Assembly: GCA_037693485.1 (NCBI GenBank)
Contig: CM075344.1
Location: 100,103,001 to 100,167,000 of the forward strand
Origin: Kitagawia praeruptora
Lineage: Eukaryota > Streptophyta > Magnoliopsida > Apiales > Apiaceae
DNA: 64,000 nucleotides
Reading direction: 5' to 3'
In this document: one piece after another, positions 12,201 through 23,874 of the stretch
Layout: every line of letters starts with the position of its first letter
How positions within the stretch are numbered: the first letter of the stretch is position 1
Translations under genes and position numbers: made by a program
Notes under the pieces: model-generated
Database searches by the model: none
The model's input: the letters and a program-made list of their open reading frames with translations, nothing else
What the model was told of the DNA's origin: nothing

Positions 12201-14392
12201 TGATTTTTGAAAGTATCTGTTAGTCAATTGTACTTGCTGAGCTGTGTAGCTCATTCGTTTCTAATATTTCAGGTTCTGATTTTGGAAGCTTTATAAGAAT
12301 AAAGGATGTGAACTTGTGGGTTTTGTGCTTGCTGATTTGATGCATTTATTGGACGAGTCGTATCGTGTTATTGAATAAATTTTTAAGTACTTTGTTAAAT
12401 GTGGAATATTGAATTTATGGAGCTGCGTCTCCGTTTTTATGATTTTGAATTATCGAATTTGACCGCTGCTTTGACTTTGTGGAATATTTGGTATTATTGA
12501 ATAAAGAATATACATTTATTTAAGTTTCGTAATTAGATTTAATGTCTCGAAAAATCGGGATGTTACACCTCACCTCAGCGATAGCTTGTTATGGCTTATT
12601 ACCTTGTTGAAATTCCACGTTAACTCTCGACCCTGAGTATATTCATGAGTTAGTCCCTATTTAACACGTACACAAAACCTGCTAAACTATATTCATGATT
12701 TAGACACTAATATGATATACATGTTATTATGTAGTTCTAAAGAGTTTAATTCAAAACTATCAATACGTAGTTAAACTGATATGGGTCTATGCGTTATAAG
12801 CCTTGCTTATCGATTTGACTACTCACTCGACTTTCTTTTTGTCAGGTAATTTTATATACATATTACACACATATATAATAGTCCAATCATGTCAAATTTT
12901 AAGCTTTAAAACATTCTAAATCAGTTCAAAGAATTTTGCAAGATTAACCTACATGGCAGTTTTTTTTCATGACCTTCATGAAAGCTCCAACATGTCTCAC
13001 TCTATTATCCATAACTCCTTTAAAATTTATTAAATTTACCTAATTCTTTTTTTTATGAGTAAACTAGATGTTCAGGTCTACGACATATCATAAATTCACC
13101 ATGTAATATGTTGTTTCTGATTTGTGACATAATTTAGAACTCTGCTGCGTTGGTAGTTAAAAACAGCTTGAAATAGGCACACTAAATTAGTTGTATCTCA
13201 ATATGAACAAGTCTGGTAACATCCAAATTTCACAGACATTCTATTCAGGTGTATACCTACAACTTTCACTCTTATATCAGCTTAAGATATGACATCTAAC
13301 CTCTTCAAATTCGATATACAAAACAGGACATACCAAACTGAAATATAGAATGCAACTGCGCGCACTCTACTTAACCATTTTTTGTAATTTGAAAAAAAAT
13401 ATTTTGAAGGCTGAAATCTCCAGATATCATCTAAACTATCATGTAATTATCTATAAAAATTTCAGAGCGAAACTAATAATATAACACAGCAAATCAACTA
13501 CTCAAACTTGCAATGGACCACAGAAAATTCTGCAACGCGCTACCTTTACTAAAACGTTTTAATTTTTGACTCGATTACTCAATCGACTTGAAATCTTTGC
13601 GTGAACCAACTAGAGGTCATATAGAACAATTCATATCATGTAACCACTGCCAAGAACAGACCCTAACTGACTCAACCGGACTGTCCAAAACAGGGCAGAA
13701 AAATTCAGCATCTAGCAACTATAAACATAATAACACATGTATACATGATCGAGGATCATACCTTGCTCAGAACTAGTTTCTCTACTCTTGAAAGTATCAA
13801 AATCAGATTTCCTCCAAACTTGAAACCAAACCCTAGCTTCTTGATTAATCCACCAAAACTATTATCCAAGCTTGTATATGTATGGATATAGATATATATA
13901 TCAAGTGATTCAGTAATTTAAAAGTGAAACCAAGAAGAAATGATCAAGAATGAAATTTCTTCTGTTCTCCCCCCTTGTTTGCCGAAGTGTTTGATGAAGA
14001 AAATGAGAAGATCATGATGCCTCATGCTTATGTCTATCGATATATAAATATATATATACAATTACCATTTTGCCCTTCCTTTAACTAATTAACCAATTAT
14101 TTAACTTAACGTCCTTTTATTGGCATAACTATCAACAAAATGAAATAACTAACCCAAAAATTCATATACTTAATCCATATTCCCAATATCATGCTCGTAT
14201 TCTCTTTTTAAATTCCGATTATCCATTCTCGGGTTGATAACGTATACTTAAGGAATTTCCGGAAAAATCCGAAACAAAAGTTAAAACATAACTATAACTA
14301 AATGCATAATCTATGCAACACTTAAATGCATATGATTTCTCTAAAATATTAAAAATGCATTTTCATGTATTTAATAGGGCAAGGATGTTACA
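9276..14392 (-). mobile_element. Solo Ty3/gypsy LTR, family A, interrupted (9276-10223 and 12568-14392)
   Basis: Termini TGTGACACCC (9276) and GGATGTTACA (14392) on the plus strand; on the minus strand it starts TGTAACATCC and ends GGGTGTCACA, both standard for Tekay/Del-like LTRs. Flanking pentamers are GTCTC (9271-9275) and GTCTG (14393-14397), a duplication with one mismatch. It is interrupted at 10223 by a third LTR. Sequence at 9780-9960 contains short repeats of ACTTGTATTTGGCACA and three small hairpins. Confidence 0.6.
10224..12567 (+). mobile_element. Solo Ty3/gypsy LTR, family C, 2344 bp, TSD CCTCA
   Basis: Starts TGTAAAACCCCG and ends CGGGATGTTACA, flanked on both sides by CCTCA (10219-10223 and 12568-12572), a perfect 5-bp target duplication. 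A TATA-like CCTATATAAT lies at about 10529-10538, supporting plus orientation. No internal domain is present, so it is a solo LTR. Internal duplication: ATGCCGGTCACTGGCAAAGT at 11951 and again about 48 bp later. Confidence 0.85.
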
Positions 14393-16750
14393 GTCTGTGA
14401 CCCCAACTATCCAAGATCTTTTGGGTTATAGTGCTAGAAACAAGAATCCAAATTCCATTAAATAAAAACTTTCGTCATTATAACATTCTCTTTAATCAAA
14501 TCTTAAATCACTGGAATAACTTCGATAAGAAGTACACCATGCCAACTAATCTAATACATAATAATAATTACTAGAGCTCAACTATATATAATAAATCTTA
14601 CACTAAATCCAAACATCCTGAGCCAAGTTATCTTCGAAACAGCGTCATGCTTCTTCTCTTTCCGAACAACGCATGTAAGTCTTGCCAAACCACCTTACTG
14701 AAAAGTTAGAATTTCGAAACAAACAAGTATGAGCGGAAGAAATGCTTAGCAAGTGTGTAGTAAAACAGGAATATTAATAAATCATTGCTAATAAAACAGA
14801 TATCTTCTATCAAAAGCTCAAATCACAAGATAAGTATTTTGAATCTAAAATCTTTCAACATAGAATGGATTAAAATAAAATATAACATGAGTATTCAGAC
14901 ATGATAGATTCAGTGTTCTACTAGTGGGATCCCGACTAGCTAAACAATTGGTTTAGTTTTACTTCCAACAAGGAAGTATCATTGATTCACAAATCATCGA
15001 TATTTAAAAAAAATATTTTAATCAAATCTTCAACAGTTAAGCGGGTACGATATATACTTACTCATCATTATCGATAACACAATTAAAGAAATATTCACTT
15101 GAACGATAAGTGAGGAATAGTGATACTTGCAATAAAATTTGGGAATAATCATATCATCAAAATTATAGTTGCGTAAAATATTTCACTTGAACAATAAGTG
15201 AAGGGATATAGTCACTTGCCTCTGGTCCTTAGCTATCACGTAACGTCACAGTAGTACTACTTTCTTCAACCTTACGGCATCCCAATCTTCTAGTTCGATC
15301 ATTCTTTGGTTTAACGCTCTTGCGGTTGCCACGAGTATGATCCGTCGATATCGAGCTCGCGCGTGTCAAACATAATACGGTAATTCAGTCTTTAGACGAC
15401 AATTCTGACATGCTTATAAACTCAAATCGAACGTAGTAAAACGCTTACCAATTTCTCTATTGGAAGAAGATAATCAGAAACGTCCCCTCTGAACATATAT
15501 GTTTTCCCGTTGCTAAAATGCCGCAAAGTGAATCCAACAACCACAACCAATACTCCATCCATCTCCATCCTTCCTCCTTTACACTCCACTTATCTCTGCC
15601 GACAAACCTATGTCAATATTCACCATTGAATCCTCATAAAAATAAAAGTATTCAAACAATCCTAGTCACTAACTCAAAGAAAATGACATCTACTCCTAAC
15701 GACATCTTGTAATATAAACCATATAACCAATCACGCACATATTAGATATATTTAATCATTTAATTAAATAATTAATCAATTATCACCGACAACCTCGACG
15801 TCCATAATTTGATAACCCCCACCAACATACTAAAGCTAGTTACCACTTACCGGTAAAAATAAACAATATTTAAGCAACCTCAACTTCGACCATTTGCCAA
15901 AACCCCAATTTAAACTATTAAAATATAACTTGACCTTACAAGCTTAACTCAAGGATAAATCGACAATTAATAATCGATCACTTTAAAATCACTTAACCCC
16001 AACATTTATTGAGTTCCTAAAATTTGAAACCCAAAAATATGACTCTACTATTCAACACATCCCCAAAAATTATACTCTGAAAATTATTATTTATATACTC
16101 ATAATTCACCAAATTAACTCTTTTATTTCCTGTCTCCTTAACACAATAACACACATCCACAGACAAAATTCACTGACACCAACATTTACATTCGGACAAG
16201 GCTCACATAGATATAACCCATATGCATACGTACCATTACTACCCTAATTTTCCTCTTGTATCTTTTACTTCTCTGTTCTATACATCAACCACACACTCAC
16301 CTATAAGTCTATAACCACATAAACATCTGATACGCACACACATATGACTACACTCGGTACCCACCTTCACTCATCTACCATTCCTACGCACACCACTCAC
16401 GCAATCCATAACACTATCCTTGCAACATGCACGCATCACACAATTTCATACCTCATCCCCTGTTCCTGCAACCCCCTCTTATATCATCTACCCAACCTGA
16501 ACAACCCGCACGCCTGGCCAGCCTTTTTCCAAACCAACTCCATTACAATCCTCTACTACCCACGACACGGACCAACCGAGAACAAAATTCTCTCCACCAA
16601 CACAAACATAGCCTTAACACCAACACTCATACCTACACCCGGCATACAAATACATACTCCCATAAAATCCCTCTCATCTTTCTCCATCAACCTCTCAATT
16701 ATCTTCTCCCTTCTCTACCTCTGTCTCTCTTGCCCACACATACATATATA

Positions 16751-17315
16751 GAGTCCCACTCTATGGAGAACCATCTTACGTGGAGAACCGTGGAGAACCA
16801 CTTAAAATGCATTAAAATTGTCCTTTATATAAGGCCCTTGGCGGGGCCCCTTTACAAAAAAGTCTTATAATTCTACCCTCTATCCATTTGTCAAAGAAAA
16901 AAAAAAGAAAAAAAAAATTCACTGTTCACGTGATGACGTGGCAGTGGATTTCACTGGTTAACGGTGCTTCGCACCTTCTTGTACGGCGCTTCGCGCCTTT
17001 ATCATTCTAAAGTTGTAAGGAATGGCAATCAATGGTAAAGGCAATAGACGATTGACGGGTGTGTCGAGGACCTTCGGCCCTCATGACTACCTAACTCATC
17101 CGTTTACTGTCTTAAATGCTTCGCATTTCCACGGCAGGGATTTTTTTTTTTTTTTTGATTTTTTTTTTATTTTTTTGTTGGATAGAGCGAATTATTTTAA
17201 GCATCTTTCGTGAAGGTACCCTTGGCGGGGTCCTTATATATAAAGCAATTTAAATGCATTTTAAGTGGTTCTCCACGGTTCTCCACGTAACATGGTTCTC
17301 CATGGAACAATGGCC
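16751..17315. mobile_element. MULE-type MITE, 565 bp, with long inverted repeats and internal micro-hairpins
   Basis: Inverted repeats of roughly 90 bp: the left arm has GTGGAGAACCGTGGAGAACC and the right arm its reverse complement near 17262-17282. Both sides are flanked by the same 10-mer TACATATATA (16741-16750, 17316-17325), the target-duplication length of Mutator-like elements. It has no coding capacity. The core contains G-box/ABRE-like CACGTGATGACGTGGC (16927-16942) and four hairpins with TTC loops. It sits inside the family B LTR. Confidence 0.8.
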
Positions 17316-18162
17316 TACATATATATACACATACACGCTACACAACTACGGCTTCATCTCTAACACACACAGAACCGAGACACAAACATATATCCACACC
17401 ACCCAGCAGATATACATACCTACTCGCACTATATACACACGCAATATATGAATTACACCCACACATCGTCGGTTTAACATACGCACACACCGTTTTCAGC
17501 AAAGATGAAGGAAGAAGAGGGAATGACACAGGGGGAGAGGGAGATTATGCGAGTGAGAGAGCTTAGGGAGAGAGAAAAACAAGAGAAAAATGGGAGAGAC
17601 ATGAGAGAGATTATTAGAGAGATTGAGATAGCGTATTTTTGGGATAAAAATGAATTAAATATGAATTTTACAAGTTTTGATCATTTAAATGCAACATAAC
17701 TCTTAAAATCATTTTAAAATACTTAAATACCCAAAATAATTCTCACAATAATTTTAAAAACTAAATAATTTCGTAAAGATGATAACACAAAAGATTTCAT
17801 GATTTTTAATAACTCCAACGATTTTATAAAATTCTCAGAAGATAAATAGATCTTGTTTTTAATAGATATAACCACATAAAAAATAAAATTAAAATATACA
17901 TGCTCACACTAGCACTCCTAAATCATCATATAAATATGTAACTCACTATACCTTTACCAGACGACACATCAAATTGTAGAAAAATGTCCACAATCTTTTT
18001 CCCCCTTTATGAAAAAACCACTAAAGTATTTAAATTATAATAATAAAAATTCAGAAAATTTTGGGTCGTTACACTTTCCTAGAAGCACAACTACATTGTC
18101 TCTATGGCACTAACACTATCACTATCATTTACAACGCCCAGCTGACCACATGAGCTCCCGGA

Positions 18163-18720
18163 CTATGGAGAATCAACAACCTCACCCGAACCCAGGTTCC
18201 ATTGAATGGTTCTGTCTTGGAATGGCCTACCTAGGCCCATATCACTGTTTAAGAGGTCCTGTAAGTCGCCAAACATACTTGAGAAGCTGTCAAAAGCATT
18301 GAGTTTGGTCATTCCATAAGTTGCAAGGTATTCAGCAGTCCGATTCATGCGAATTGGAACAAGCGATATGTCTCTATCCGTGGTACCCGGTTTGAAAAAT
18401 TCTGATGGAGGGAGTTGATTTGAAATAGTACATCCTCTAGCTCTGGTTCAATGAAAACATTCTTCTGTAAATGTATCACATCGTATGCTTCTCTGTTGTC
18501 CATCTTGATCAGAGTTTTCTCTTTTCCCAGGTTCATTGCTTCTATCATTCCAGCATGATTACCCCACAGTAAAGCTTGCATGTTTGAGAGGCCAGGCATT
18601 GGACCTAACGCACCTCAAAGCATCTTCCCTTCGTGATCCCTTATAATAACTCCTACGCCATTATTGTTACCATTGTGTAATGGCTCTATAATTGAAGTGC
18701 AGTGGACATTTATTTTGGCG
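18163..18720 (-). pseudogene. RNase H-like domain, second copy in LINE relic
   Basis: The minus strand from about 18720 encodes an RVT_3/RNase H-like fold: an opening K-I-N-V strand, GVGVIIRDHEGKML, then the LLWGNHAGMIEAMNLG helix with the acidic residue, the MDNREAYDVI strand (catalytic D) and a C-terminal NRTAEYLATYG helix. A TGA interrupts it after GKML near 18617, and a frameshift near 18345 separates the last helix. A WLPQEIPF linker precedes it, as in the stand-alone RNase H domains of plant retroelements. It is non-functional. Confidence 0.6.
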
Positions 18721-19121
18721 AAAGGAATTTCTTGAGGAAGCCAAACAAATTCCATTCCAGTGAAAGAAAATGGATTTCTTTGTGATTCTGAGGAGAAGCT
18801 TGCTTATGAGTTGCCTGGGCTAAAACCAACACTTGACTATAAAGGGATTCAAACAAAAAACGTGGCTCAGATGAAAAAGTTCCCTATACTACAGCTATTG
18901 ATTGAGAGATTCTATAGAAAGATTCCATAGACCTGCTGGATAAGGAATATCATAGTACTAACACTGGATAAGGACTACCTACCAGGACTTTTCCCCATAA
19001 ACTGTTGAGAAGAATCTCTGTCATTACTGAGATAGTTAGAAAATCCAGTGGAGATATATTCCATAATGTACTCTAGGACCAGGTGCCAAAGTTATTATGA
19101 GCTAAGCTTGAAGAATTTAGT

Positions 19122-19990
19122 TTAGACCCACACTGAGTGAAGAACCTGTCTGTTTATTCCATTGGATGCAAGACTATCCGCCTCGGAATTTAATTCACTT
19201 GGGACGTAGTTAATTTGAATAAAATCACCAATGATCGATCTAATATTATGGTTCTTGACTATAATTGGAAAACCATTCAAATATCCCATCCTGCATAAGT
19301 CTATAGCCTCTCTGGAATCTGAACATATTATCATCCTCTTGCGTGGAATAAGACCATCCAGCCATAGCTCCACAACATGCAATATTGCTCGTAATTCAGC
19401 CTCGGAACTAGATGAAACAGAGCAAGGGCCTGAAAAAACACAGCATAGAGATCCTCTGTTAATCTTTATGTTTCCTCCTATTCATCCTCTTAAATGACCT
19501 GCATGATCATAAACGTCTGCCCCATCTACGGCACACACTACTTCAAACTGCATGTATTTGTGTGTCCAACAAGCATTTACTCTCTATAAAGCATCTTTAC
19601 TAAATTTAATTATATGTGAGGCAGCACCCCATTTATTAACTCTAGAGAAAATTAGAAATTCCAAAGTTTCTTTTGTGATTTTAGACTTGTACGTTAAAGA
19701 TATGTTCATTTTTCGCAAGCCAAATTGTCCAACGAGCAGCTGCTACCACAATGATCCAGATTTTCCTCCACTGTTTATTCCATTGCAGATTGAAAAGTTT
19801 CACAAACCTACAAATTCCCAAGCCCATTTAGCAACTGTGCAATCCCAGAACAAGTGCTTGACTAATTCCTCTACCGCTCTACACCAAGGGCACATGTAAC
19901 CTAGACTAAAATTCTGGATTCTTTGACTAAGGAGGAGCAATGTGGGAATACTATTAGACTTCAATTTCCAAAGAAAGATCCTAATTTTCG
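19122..19990 (-). pseudogene. LINE zinc-binding RT domain plus RNase H, degraded
   Basis: Minus strand from 19990: IRIFLWKLKSNSIPT, then a CPWC..H..FWDC zinc-binding pattern (zf-RVT). A linker follows, then an RNase H domain with VDGAD, SEAELRAI and CSDSREAI carrying the acidic catalytic positions, and a NSEADSLAS helix, ending at 19122. Stops interrupt the zf-RVT part (for example near 19887 and 19805). This is the usual 3' end of a plant L1-type LINE ORF2. Nothing upstream of zf-RVT remains. Confidence 0.7.
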
Positions 19991-19995
19991 GTGAT

Positions 19996-20443
19996 AATTT
20001 TGATTATTTTTATTATAATTTCGCGAACATAGATTAAACTTAATTTATTTTTAAATAATTTTGTTATTATAAACTCTAGAATGGTTGATAACCTTAGTTA
20101 GAAGATAGGAAGTTAAATTATAAAAGGAAATATGTTACGTAGATTAAACTTAATTTATTTTTATATAATTTTGTTATTATAAAATCTAGATTGGTTGAAA
20201 GATTTAACCTTAGTTAGAAGAAAATATGTTAGATATAATGTGATTGGTCTAAAATTATAAAAGAAAATATGTTAGATATAATGTGATTGGTCTAAAATTT
20301 AGGGGTCGTCTCTGATTGGTCCTAAAATAATTTCTGGATTCTGATTGGTTAACTAATATGTGGTAGGTTCAAGTATTATAATAAAGGATTATTTGAGATT
20401 ATTAAGTTATATTAGAGGATACGTGGCTTGCGCGCCAATTATA
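19996..20443. other. AT-rich spacer left of the Helitrons
   Basis: Apart from the short tandem duplications at 20030-20310, nothing gene-like is seen. Confidence 0.5.
20030..20310. repeat. Short tandem duplications
   Basis: A ~115-bp unit beginning TAGATTAAACTTAATTTATT is duplicated (20032 and about 20138). A ~40-bp unit containing GTTAGATATAATGTGATTGG is then repeated twice (about 20227-20300). AT-rich, noncoding. Confidence 0.7.
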
Positions 20444-21449
20444 TCCATATATATAATAAGCGTAACAGAGATTTTATCCATACTTTTGGTTTGGTCATTG
20501 TACTAAAAAAATAATCTCAACCGTCAAATCTAATATTTTTAAAAATAGACGGTCAAGATTATATTATATTAAAAAGAAAATTATAATCTAAAAAGGATAT
20601 AATTAAAAAAGGTTGTATTGGAATTGAATTTTAAAAAGAAAATTATAATATGAAAAGGTTATAATTAAAAAGTTTACAATTGAATTTTACTTAATTTTTT
20701 TATAATATTAGAAAAAGTATATGTTTACTATTTGAGCTCTATCCAGAGATCTAAAAATCGGATTTGGATGATTTTACAGCCCACGCGAAGCTCATAAAAT
20801 TATCTTTAATTTAGTAATAATTTAACAATTATTATCAAAATGGAAATACTCAGAATCTCATGAAAAAAAAATATGAATTTTACATTAATCCTATTCAGTG
20901 TAGAAGACCTACATTGATAATACTATTCAATGTAAATAACCAAATTATATATGATTTAAATCATTGACATACACGTTTTCATATTTCAATATAATTACAC
21001 TTTTTAGTTTACATGTTAAATAATAAAATATTTTTTTAAGCTAGATCCATCGTTTTTCATCTATTTATTTTATGATCTGTTCTAATTTATTACTGAAACT
21101 GTATTTGGTTGTTCGTAGAAGTATCTTCCAATAACAAAAGAGAATTTTGATAATAAAATGAAATATAAGTAGATTTCATAAATCGAATAGAATTTTCAAC
21201 GTAAAATGGTCAATTTCTTTTCTAATTTGTTTTTGCTTAATTTTAATTGGAAAATAATTGTTAAGTCATCACTAAATTAAAGATCATTTTGCTAATTTCA
21301 TGTGTACTGTAAAATTATCCAAATCAAATTTCAAGAATTCAAGATAGAGCATAAATATTAAATTGAACGTGTAAAATCTTATGTATATTAATTTTTCAAT
21401 AACAATCTGTTATGTAAATTAATAACATATAAATATTAAAAAAAATCTA

Positions 21450-23874
21450 TCTATACTATTATATAAAAGCCGAAACATTAAAAGTTTGGTTGGTTGGTTG
21501 GTTGGTACCTATTGATTTTACTTATTTACCCTTACTTAATTACAGATAATTTTTTTTATATATTTTATCTAACTAAATTTTTTTCTTTAATAATCAATTT
21601 CCTTTTTCAGGTTAAACATGTTACCTTTAAATTTTTTGCTTTACTAATCAATTTCCTTTTTTCAGGTTAAACATGTTACCTTTTCTTTTCTTTTTAATAA
21701 CTAAGCAGTTTCCTTTTTCAGGTAAATATAATATCTTCTATATGTTATCTAACTAAAAAGCATATTATAATTACTATTAACTATTAATTAATTTTTTCAT
21801 GCAAATTATCTTTTCTCTTTTTTCTAACTAAAATATCTCTTTTTCCAATTATATCACGGGTTGCCATTTAAAAATCTTCTTTTATATTTTATTTAACTAA
21901 AATTTTTACTTTACTAATCAATCCACTTTTTCAGGTTAAACATGTTACTTTTTTTTAATAACTAAGCAGTTTTCTTTTTCAGGTAAAATGTAATATCTTT
22001 TATATTTTATCTAATTAAAAAATAAATTATAATTGATGTTAACTAATAAATTAATTTTTTATCTTTTTTCTTTTCTCTAACTAAATTATTTTTTTTCCGG
22101 GTTACCTTTTTCAGCCAAAACAATTTACCTTTTTTATTTTCTCTAACTAAAACCTCTCTTTTTCAAATTATATCACGGGCGATTCTATTTAATAAAAATA
22201 AAATCATAATATTATAATGTTATTAATTAACCGATTACCTTTTCAGCTAAAAATGTATGATCTTTTCTATTTTTTCTAATTAAATTCCTTTTTTTTAAAA
22301 TATCATGGGTAGCATTAATTTCTCATTTTCTAAAAATATTACCAGCAATTTTATTTAGTAAAATAACAATTAAATTATAATTACTATAAACTAATCAATT
22401 ACCATTTTCACCTAAAGTATGTCACCTTTTAATTTTCACGTTACCTTTTTCTATTTTTTCAAACTAAAATTTCTCTTTTTCCAATTATATCATGGACGGT
22501 TCTATTTAATAAAATTAAATAATAATATTATAATACTAATATTAACGATTATCCTTTTTAGCTAAAACGTATCATCTTTTTCCTATATTATCTAACTAAA
22601 ATTCCTCTTTAGAAATATCACGAGCAACATTAATTTCTCCTTTTCTAAACACATTACGAGCAATTTTATTTTGTAAAATAACATAATTAAATTATAATTA
22701 CTATAAATTAATCAATTACCCTTTTCACCTAAAATATATTACCTTTTTAATTTTCTCTAACTAAATCCTCTCTTTTTCCAATTATATCAGGGTGATGGCC
22801 CTAAATGCCCACCTCCCAAAAAATTTGGTCTGAAATACCTATTTTCGGAATGGATGGCCCTAAATACCCACGGGACACGCATGTGGGAAAAGAGTATCCG
22901 GACACTCCTTTGACACATGCGTGTCCTTCACAAAACACAAATCTAGAGAATTTTGGACATCTTGGGATACGCATGTTGTACATGCGTAACTTGAGACACG
23001 CATGTCCAACATGCGTATGTGCTGCTACTATTCATCGTCTCCAACCTCCCGTCGCCCTTTTTTTTCCGGCCAAAACTTTGGAACAATCGTTCAACCCTTT
23101 CTAGCACTCGAGCACTAGCATACGATATACCACAACGATCGTCTCTTCATCCTCTACATGCCTGTACCAATAGTTTTCAGTTTGTTTCACCGGAATTAAA
23201 AGCCCCAATTCGAGCTCCATTTTCCGATTCAAAAATCGATTTGCTCGTGCACGCCCCTGCGGGGCCAGATATCAACAAACGAGTATGGCAAATTGAAGAG
23301 GGAGCTGTGGGCATCGTTTTGATGTCCTCAGTTTTGGTGGAGGTGGTCGAAGGAGGTAGAACGAATAGAGGCGATTTTTGGGCGATTTTTTGGTCACCGG
23401 AGTTCCGGAACGTGTTGTAGGATAATGACGTCATATGACGTCATCACGCATTCTGCCCATGCGTGACCCCTGATACGCATGTGAGGAATGCGCATCACAT
23501 GTCACGCATGATCAAAATGCGTGACCCGTGGGTATTTAGGGCCGCCTCTTCCGCATATGGGCATATCAGGCCTTGTGCCTCCAAATCTAGGCATTTTCTC
23601 ATTACATCACGGGCATTCTATTTAATAAAACAAAATAACAATTTTATAATTACTAATAAATAACTTATTAGCTTTTCAACTAAAACCTATCGCATTTTCT
23701 ATATTTTTTAACTAAAATCATTCCTTTTAAAGAAATATCATGGATAACATTTATATAATTATGATCATCATCTCATTTAAATATTTAAGCCTCCAAAATT
23801 CATATTTAAAAAAAGTTAATAATTTTTTTTATAATATTAAAAAAATTACGTGCATCGCACGGGTTTTAAGCTAG
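21450..23874 (+). mobile_element. Inner Helitron (non-autonomous), minisatellite-rich
   Basis: Starts TCTATACTATTATATAAAAG after an A and ends with hairpin CGTGC-ATC-GCACG, GGGTTTTAAG and CTAG (23871-23874) before T. The body is built from many diverged copies of a ~90-150 bp unit with CTAACTAAAAT, CTTTTTCCAATTATATCA and CGGG..TTCTATTTAATAAAA blocks (21560-22790 and 23600-23760). A MITE interrupts the array. No Rep/helicase ORF. Confidence 0.75.
22790..23600. mobile_element. MULE-type MITE, 811 bp, inside the inner Helitron
   Basis: Flanked by ATTATATCA (22781-22789) and ATTACATCA (23601-23609), a 9-bp duplication with one mismatch. Left CCCTAAATACCCACGGG (22858-) and right CCCGTGGGTATTTAGGG (23526-) are inverted. 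It contains about a dozen ACGCATG/CATGCGT words and TGACGTCATATGACGTCA at 23426-23443. Open frames of 85-133 codons across 22805-23434 cover the inverted-repeat DNA and have no recognisable domain. Confidence 0.65.

Larger units (their letters stand above)
9154..18073 (-). mobile_element. Solo Ty3/gypsy LTR, family B, interrupted (9154-9275 and 14393-18073)
   Basis: Termini TGTAATGCCCCC (9154) and GGGTCGTTACA (18073) are flanked by the same pentamer CTTTC at 9149-9153 and 18074-18078, the expected 5-bp target duplication. On the minus strand it begins TGTAACGACCC, a common plant gypsy LTR start. The right ~500 bp aligns with the end of the LTR at 38392-43060 (for example the AAATATGAATTTTACAAG segment at 17655 and 42675). 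It is split by family A at 9276 and by a MITE at 16751. ORF-like stretches at 15518-16870 are AC-rich low complexity and not genes. Confidence 0.65.
7699..18115 (-). mobile_element. Copia LTR (Tork/Angela-like), interrupted; pieces 7699-9153 and 18079-18115
   Basis: This LTR aligns along its length with the LTR at 55828-57354. Shared landmarks are GCAGCGGAA near the start, a minus-strand TATA (CCCTATAAATAC, 8040-8053), GGCATCTAGTAATACATC and TTTCGTGATTAATGT. It stops abruptly at 9153 before CTTTC-flanked solo LTRs. After those insertions, 18079-18115 continues the alignment to the end (..CTCTATGGCACTAACA, compare CTCTAGGGCACCTACACTAACA). No internal region adjoins it, so it is probably a solo LTR. 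Its own target duplication was not identified. Confidence 0.65.
7503..19995 (-). mobile_element. Truncated L1-type LINE, split by nested LTR insertions
   Basis: On the minus strand the element reads zinc-binding RT domain and RNase H (19990-19122), a second RNase H (about 18720-18163) and a tail, then an interruption by LTRs (about 7699-18115). It resumes as 3' UTR ending TATCTCGGCTTTAC plus poly(A), seen on the plus strand as T8 at about 7504-7511. The 5' part (endonuclease, RT) is missing, as is usual for LINE insertions. The junction logic (same strand, correct order, tail on the far side of the LTR) supports one original LINE. Confidence 0.65.

Noticed and set aside
9154..14392. Treating 9154-14392 as one LTR with AGTCT duplications
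   Set aside because: The AGTCT match requires non-TG/CA ends; splitting into LTR B (CTTTC) and LTR A (GTCTC/GTCTG) with canonical termini fits better.
16344..16870. Two overlapping open frames (135 and 147 codons) rich in His/Thr/Pro
   Set aside because: AC-rich low-complexity part of a gypsy LTR; no domain, no splice or promoter signals.
23019..23434. Open frames of 133 and 85 codons on opposite strands
   Set aside because: They lie in the GC-richer core of a MITE between inverted repeats and have no known domain.
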